NCBI GenBank assembly: GCA_017524665.1
Contig: JAFXVF010000015.1
Span: forward strand, 1-64,000
Origin: Clostridia bacterium
Lineage (GTDB): Bacteria > Bacillota > Clostridia > TANB77 > CAG-508
Direction: 5' to 3'
Length of the DNA stretch: 64,000 bases
Shown: piece by piece, positions 63,384 through 64,000 of the stretch
How the letters are laid out: the number at the start of each line of letters is the position of its first letter
Numbering within the stretch: position 1 is the stretch's first letter
The notes under the pieces: generated by a model
Told to the model about the DNA's origin: nothing
The model's input: only the letters and a program-made list of their open reading frames with translations
Database searches by the model: none
Made by a program: the position numbers and the translations under genes

Positions 63384-64000
63384 TCACTTCTTGCGCTTCA
63401 AGTGTCTCTGCCAGAGGCTTTCAACCTGGTCAGCGCTCATGATGTGGTTCTTCAGGAGTGCACGGACCAAAATGTCCAGGAAGTCCTTATGCTCATCAAT
63501 GATAGCTTCTGCTCTCGCATAAGCAAGATCAATAAGCTTTTGAACCTCTTCTACAACATGGTCTTTCGTCTTCTCGGAGAACATTGGATATTTGTCAGAA
63601 TTCAGGAATACAGTGTTTCTGTCTTCGCCGTCTGCCGTCATACCATAGCGTGTAATCACCTCAAACGCGACGCGAGTCGCATTGTTTAAGTCAACACACG
63701 CACCACTGGTAATCTCTTTCCTGAACAGCTTTTCGGCGACACGTCCGCCAAGGTCTAATGCCAAAAGGTCAATAAAGTACTGCTTGCTCGTAAAAGGAAC
63801 CACATCCCTCTTGTACTCAAAGCAAGTAATACCCAAGTAGCCTTCTGCAGGCATTATAGAGATTGCAAGCAGCCTGTGCTTTATCAATCTCTCAGAAAAC
63901 CTTGCTACAATGTAGTGACCCGCCTCGTGGTATGCAGTTTCTTTCCGTGTTTCCTCGCCCATTCCATCAAACGTGTCAAACTGAATTTGGAAATTGGCAA
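63384..64000 (-). CDS. M41 (FtsH-type) metallopeptidase domain, 5' end outside the window
   Basis: The frame is open to the right edge; an internal ATG at 63962 has no RBS, so the start probably lies beyond 64000. Visible: zinc motif TAYHEAGHYIVARF (His-Glu-x-x-His), a later ITSGACVDLNNATRVAFEVI segment with the third zinc-ligand Asp, and a helical C-terminus. These match the FtsH protease domain, but the residues just before HEAGH (QFDTFDGMGEETRKE) do not look like an FtsH AAA linker, so it may be a stand-alone protease. GC-richer than resident genes, with in-frame CGG in ETRKE, and a strong terminator. Confidence 0.75.
   Translation of the reverse strand, partial: ANFQIQFDTFDGMGEETRKETAYHEAGHYIVARFSERLIKHRLLAISIMPAEGYLGITCFEYKRDVVPFTSKQYFIDLLALDLGGRVAEKLFRKEITSGACVDLNNATRVAFEVITRYGMTADGEDRNTVFLNSDKYPMFSEKTKDHVVEEVQKLIDLAYARAEAIIDEHKDFLDILVRALLKNHIMSADQVESLWQRHLKRKK

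Noticed and set aside
7468-63962. Prophage or integrative element explaining the GC-richer genes
   Set aside because: The units are dispersed over 56 kb between housekeeping genes; no capsid, portal, terminase, relaxase or flanking direct repeats were seen. The recombinase at 12299 has resident-type composition.

Overview
The window looks like a chromosomal segment of an AT-rich, endospore-forming member of the Firmicutes (Clostridia type, probably an uncultured gut lineage; the placement is inference). Supporting signs are SpoIIM, SpoVS, a GerW/YtfJ protein, the CotJA-CotJB-CotJC coat operon, a protein with a Spo0A-like C-terminus, two acetate kinases with Pta, RNase Y, and several proteins with pilin-like GITLIALVIT N-termini. 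Most genes are on the minus strand.

Layout. 1-5.9 kb: unknown membrane and small proteins plus a GH77 glucanotransferase. 5.9-17 kb: a penicillin-binding carboxypeptidase, a methyltransferase, a PNPOx-like protein, a GT28/MGDG-type glycosyltransferase, a tyrosine recombinase, a YneA-like LysM protein behind LexA-like boxes, an ECF sigma/anti-sigma pair and a Spo0A-like regulator. 17-22.4 kb: pta-ackA, a second ackA, and tRNA-Leu(GAG). 22.4-34.9 kb: CotH, pilin-like surface proteins, an RluA-family synthase, rnpB, gpsA-plsY-der, rpmF. 35-48 kb: mutS, miaB, rpmE, VanW, a second carboxypeptidase, ytfJ, scpA, recX-recA, an oligopeptide-binding protein, spoVS. 48-64 kb: ymdB, rny, xerD, spoIIM, EndoQ, rnhA, tmcAL, cotJABC, gatCA, a large ABC exporter.

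Main observation. Six AT-rich resident genes are each interrupted by an apparent +1 frameshift, one of them twice, and in all seven cases the break falls exactly on an in-frame CGG codon. Skipping the C, so that the following GGN is read as glycine, restores full-length protein. Rejoined conserved motifs include the RNase HI start (YTDGACS/GNPGPGG), the YmdB metal site, the RluA-family synthase (two sites) and the C-terminus of a D-Ala-D-Ala carboxypeptidase. In my manual reading of the other resident genes I found no in-frame CGG used as an ordinary sense codon. This points to a codon-specific +1 frameshift (CGGN read as Gly, or C skipped) that the lineage tolerates or depends on.

Second observation. 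About ten short, GC-richer genes sit between the resident genes as self-contained units, each with a near-consensus promoter at 16-17 bp spacing, often a short hairpin at the mRNA start, a strong RBS and a strong terminator. Every one carries CGG as an in-frame sense codon, in three cases at codon 3 or 4. The segment therefore holds two incompatible codon dialects. Whether these units are recent imports, silent in this host, or need a special CGG-reading tRNA cannot be told from the window.

Other structure: two copies of a roughly 120-nt element with a conserved core and locus-specific but self-complementary closing stems (38.1 and 42.1 kb), and a third, larger stem-closed element at 28.1-28.3 kb.
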